Shown piece by piece: positions 5,496 to 6,128 of a stretch of DNA of 6,128 nucleotides. The position numbers were made by a program, and so were the translations under genes. The notes beneath the pieces are model-generated. The model was not told the DNA's origin. It made no database searches and worked only from the letters and a program-made list of their open reading frames with translations. Position 1 is the stretch's first letter, and every line of letters begins with the position of its first letter. The stretch is from Oscillospiraceae bacterium (GTDB taxonomy: Bacteria > Bacillota > Clostridia > Oscillospirales > Ruminococcaceae), in the NCBI GenBank assembly GCA_017416665.1, contig JAFQBO010000208.1:1-6128 (forward strand). Direction: 5' to 3'.

Positions 5496-5530
5496 TGTCC
5501 GGTCGGGACACCGACAAATATAAATTTTTA
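5496..5530 (+). promoter_or_regulatory. Leader hairpin and repeat fragment before the Fic gene
   Basis: TGTCC (5496-5500) can pair with GGACA (5506-5510), or GTCGG (5502-5506) with CCGAC (5511-5515); the two folds exclude each other. The downstream part, ACACCGACAAAT (5508-5519), is identical to 213-224 of the repeat arm and is followed by similar AT-rich sequence, so it looks like a leftover piece of the same repeat. A regulatory role is not shown. Confidence 0.35.
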
Positions 5531-5561
5531 TTTTATCAATAGCAAAAGGAGGAAATCCAAA

Positions 5562-6128
5562 ATGACCGATACTGCAATAGAAATGGCGAAAAGGCTTGTT
5601 GTGGACAGTATCTGGAAAAGTGCCAATCTCGAAGGTCTTGGAACTACTTTTCCAAAAACAGAGGCTATACTTGCAAATGCTCCTACTGAAACAAAATCCG
5701 AAGAAGTTTTGTTTGTTATCAATATGAAACGTGCATGGCAGTTTCTCCTTGACAGTCTTGATTATTCAAACAGCATTATGATTCTCAGAGAATATAATAA
5801 AATTGTTGGTGAACTGCTTTTCAGATATAACGGTGAAATAAGAACTTTTCCTGTTCAGATTGGTGGTACAAGCTGGGAACCGGATATTCCAGATGTTTCC
5901 GTGGTTGCAGAAAAGATGAAGGAAATAGATGAAATTTCTGATGCTGAAACAAAAGCACTGAAGTTTTTCTGTTTTACAGCAAGGGCACAGATGTTTCCCG
6001 ATGGTAATAAACGTGTTGCACAGCTTATTGCCAATAAGGTGCTGATAGAAAATAATATAGGTATTTTTCAGGTGCCAATTGAAAAACTGGAGACATTTAA
6101 AATGCTTTTGGTTGAATTCTATGAAACG
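5562..6128 (+). CDS. Fic-fold protein with His-to-Gln change in the catalytic motif (3' end outside window)
   Basis: The open frame runs from ATG to the window edge, giving the first 189 residues; the C-terminus is not seen. AAAGGAGG (5545-5552), nine bases upstream, fixes the start. Active Fic proteins transfer AMP or another phosphate-containing group to target hydroxyls through an HxFx(D/E)GN(G/K)R motif. Here the motif reads QMFPDGNKR (143-151): Phe145, Asp147, Gly148, Asn149, Lys150 and Arg151 are in place, but the catalytic His is Gln143. Near the N-terminus SANLEG (20-25) fits the inhibitory motif (S/T)xxxE(G/N) of class II Fic proteins, and GGTSWEPDIPD (101-111) fits the usual flap region. 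The absent C-terminal part may hold a winged-helix or other domain. It is separated from the proBA operon by a terminator and repeats. Fold assignment is good. Activity is doubtful: it may be a pseudoenzyme or use altered chemistry. Target unknown. Confidence 0.85.
   Translation, partial: MTDTAIEMAKRLVVDSIWKSANLEGLGTTFPKTEAILANAPTETKSEEVLFVINMKRAWQFLLDSLDYSNSIMILREYNKIVGELLFRYNGEIRTFPVQIGGTSWEPDIPDVSVVAEKMKEIDEISDAETKALKFFCFTARAQMFPDGNKRVAQLIANKVLIENNIGIFQVPIEKLETFKMLLVEFYET

Noticed and set aside
5360..5542. 60-residue open frame on + upstream of the Fic gene
   Set aside because: Starts within repeat unit U6 with no Shine-Dalgarno site and low-complexity composition; not a credible gene.

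Overview
The window looks like chromosomal DNA of a low-to-moderate GC Firmicute. Ruminococcus or a relative in the Oscillospiraceae is the best guess. This rests on the Clostridia-like proteins (a PUA-less ProB and an acidic single-pass membrane protein), strong AAGGAG-type Shine-Dalgarno sites and AT-rich spacers with dispersed GTAGGGG hairpins. The lineage is inferred from style, not from a marker gene.

Layout. Bases 1-31 end an upstream transcription unit with a rho-independent terminator. Bases 58-233 hold a block of GTAG-headed hairpin repeats. A good extended -10 promoter (276-304) then starts an apparent five-gene operon, all on + with gaps of 22 nt or less: a 98-aa three-helix membrane protein (349-645), a D-2-hydroxyacid dehydrogenase (645-1592, overlapping by one base), proB (1612-2400), proA (2416-3663) and a 417-aa membrane protein with a very acidic cytoplasmic half (3686-4939). 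A strong terminator at 5018-5046 closes it. The 622-base gap 4940-5561 has no credible gene. It holds alternative hairpins, the terminator, a roughly 100-base imperfect palindrome and a second block of the same GTAG hairpin repeats in the opposite overall orientation. A possible promoter and leader then precede a Fic-fold gene (5562 to the window end, incomplete) whose Fic motif has Gln where the catalytic His should be.

How the parts work together. ProB phosphorylates glutamate and ProA reduces the acyl phosphate to glutamate semialdehyde, the first two steps of proline synthesis; proC is not in the window. The dehydrogenase has a cofactor-binding sequence suggesting NADPH, the cofactor ProA also uses, so a shared redox pool is possible but unproven. 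The two membrane proteins have no recognised function.

Most notable observations: (1) six REP/BIME-like units headed by GTAG, in which every stem difference is matched by a compensating change, built from conserved AT-rich arms carrying different hairpin heads; they lie as inverted blocks on either side of the operon; (2) the Fic protein with His replaced by Gln but an intact inhibitory SxxxEG motif. I did not find a clear new defence or catalytic system.
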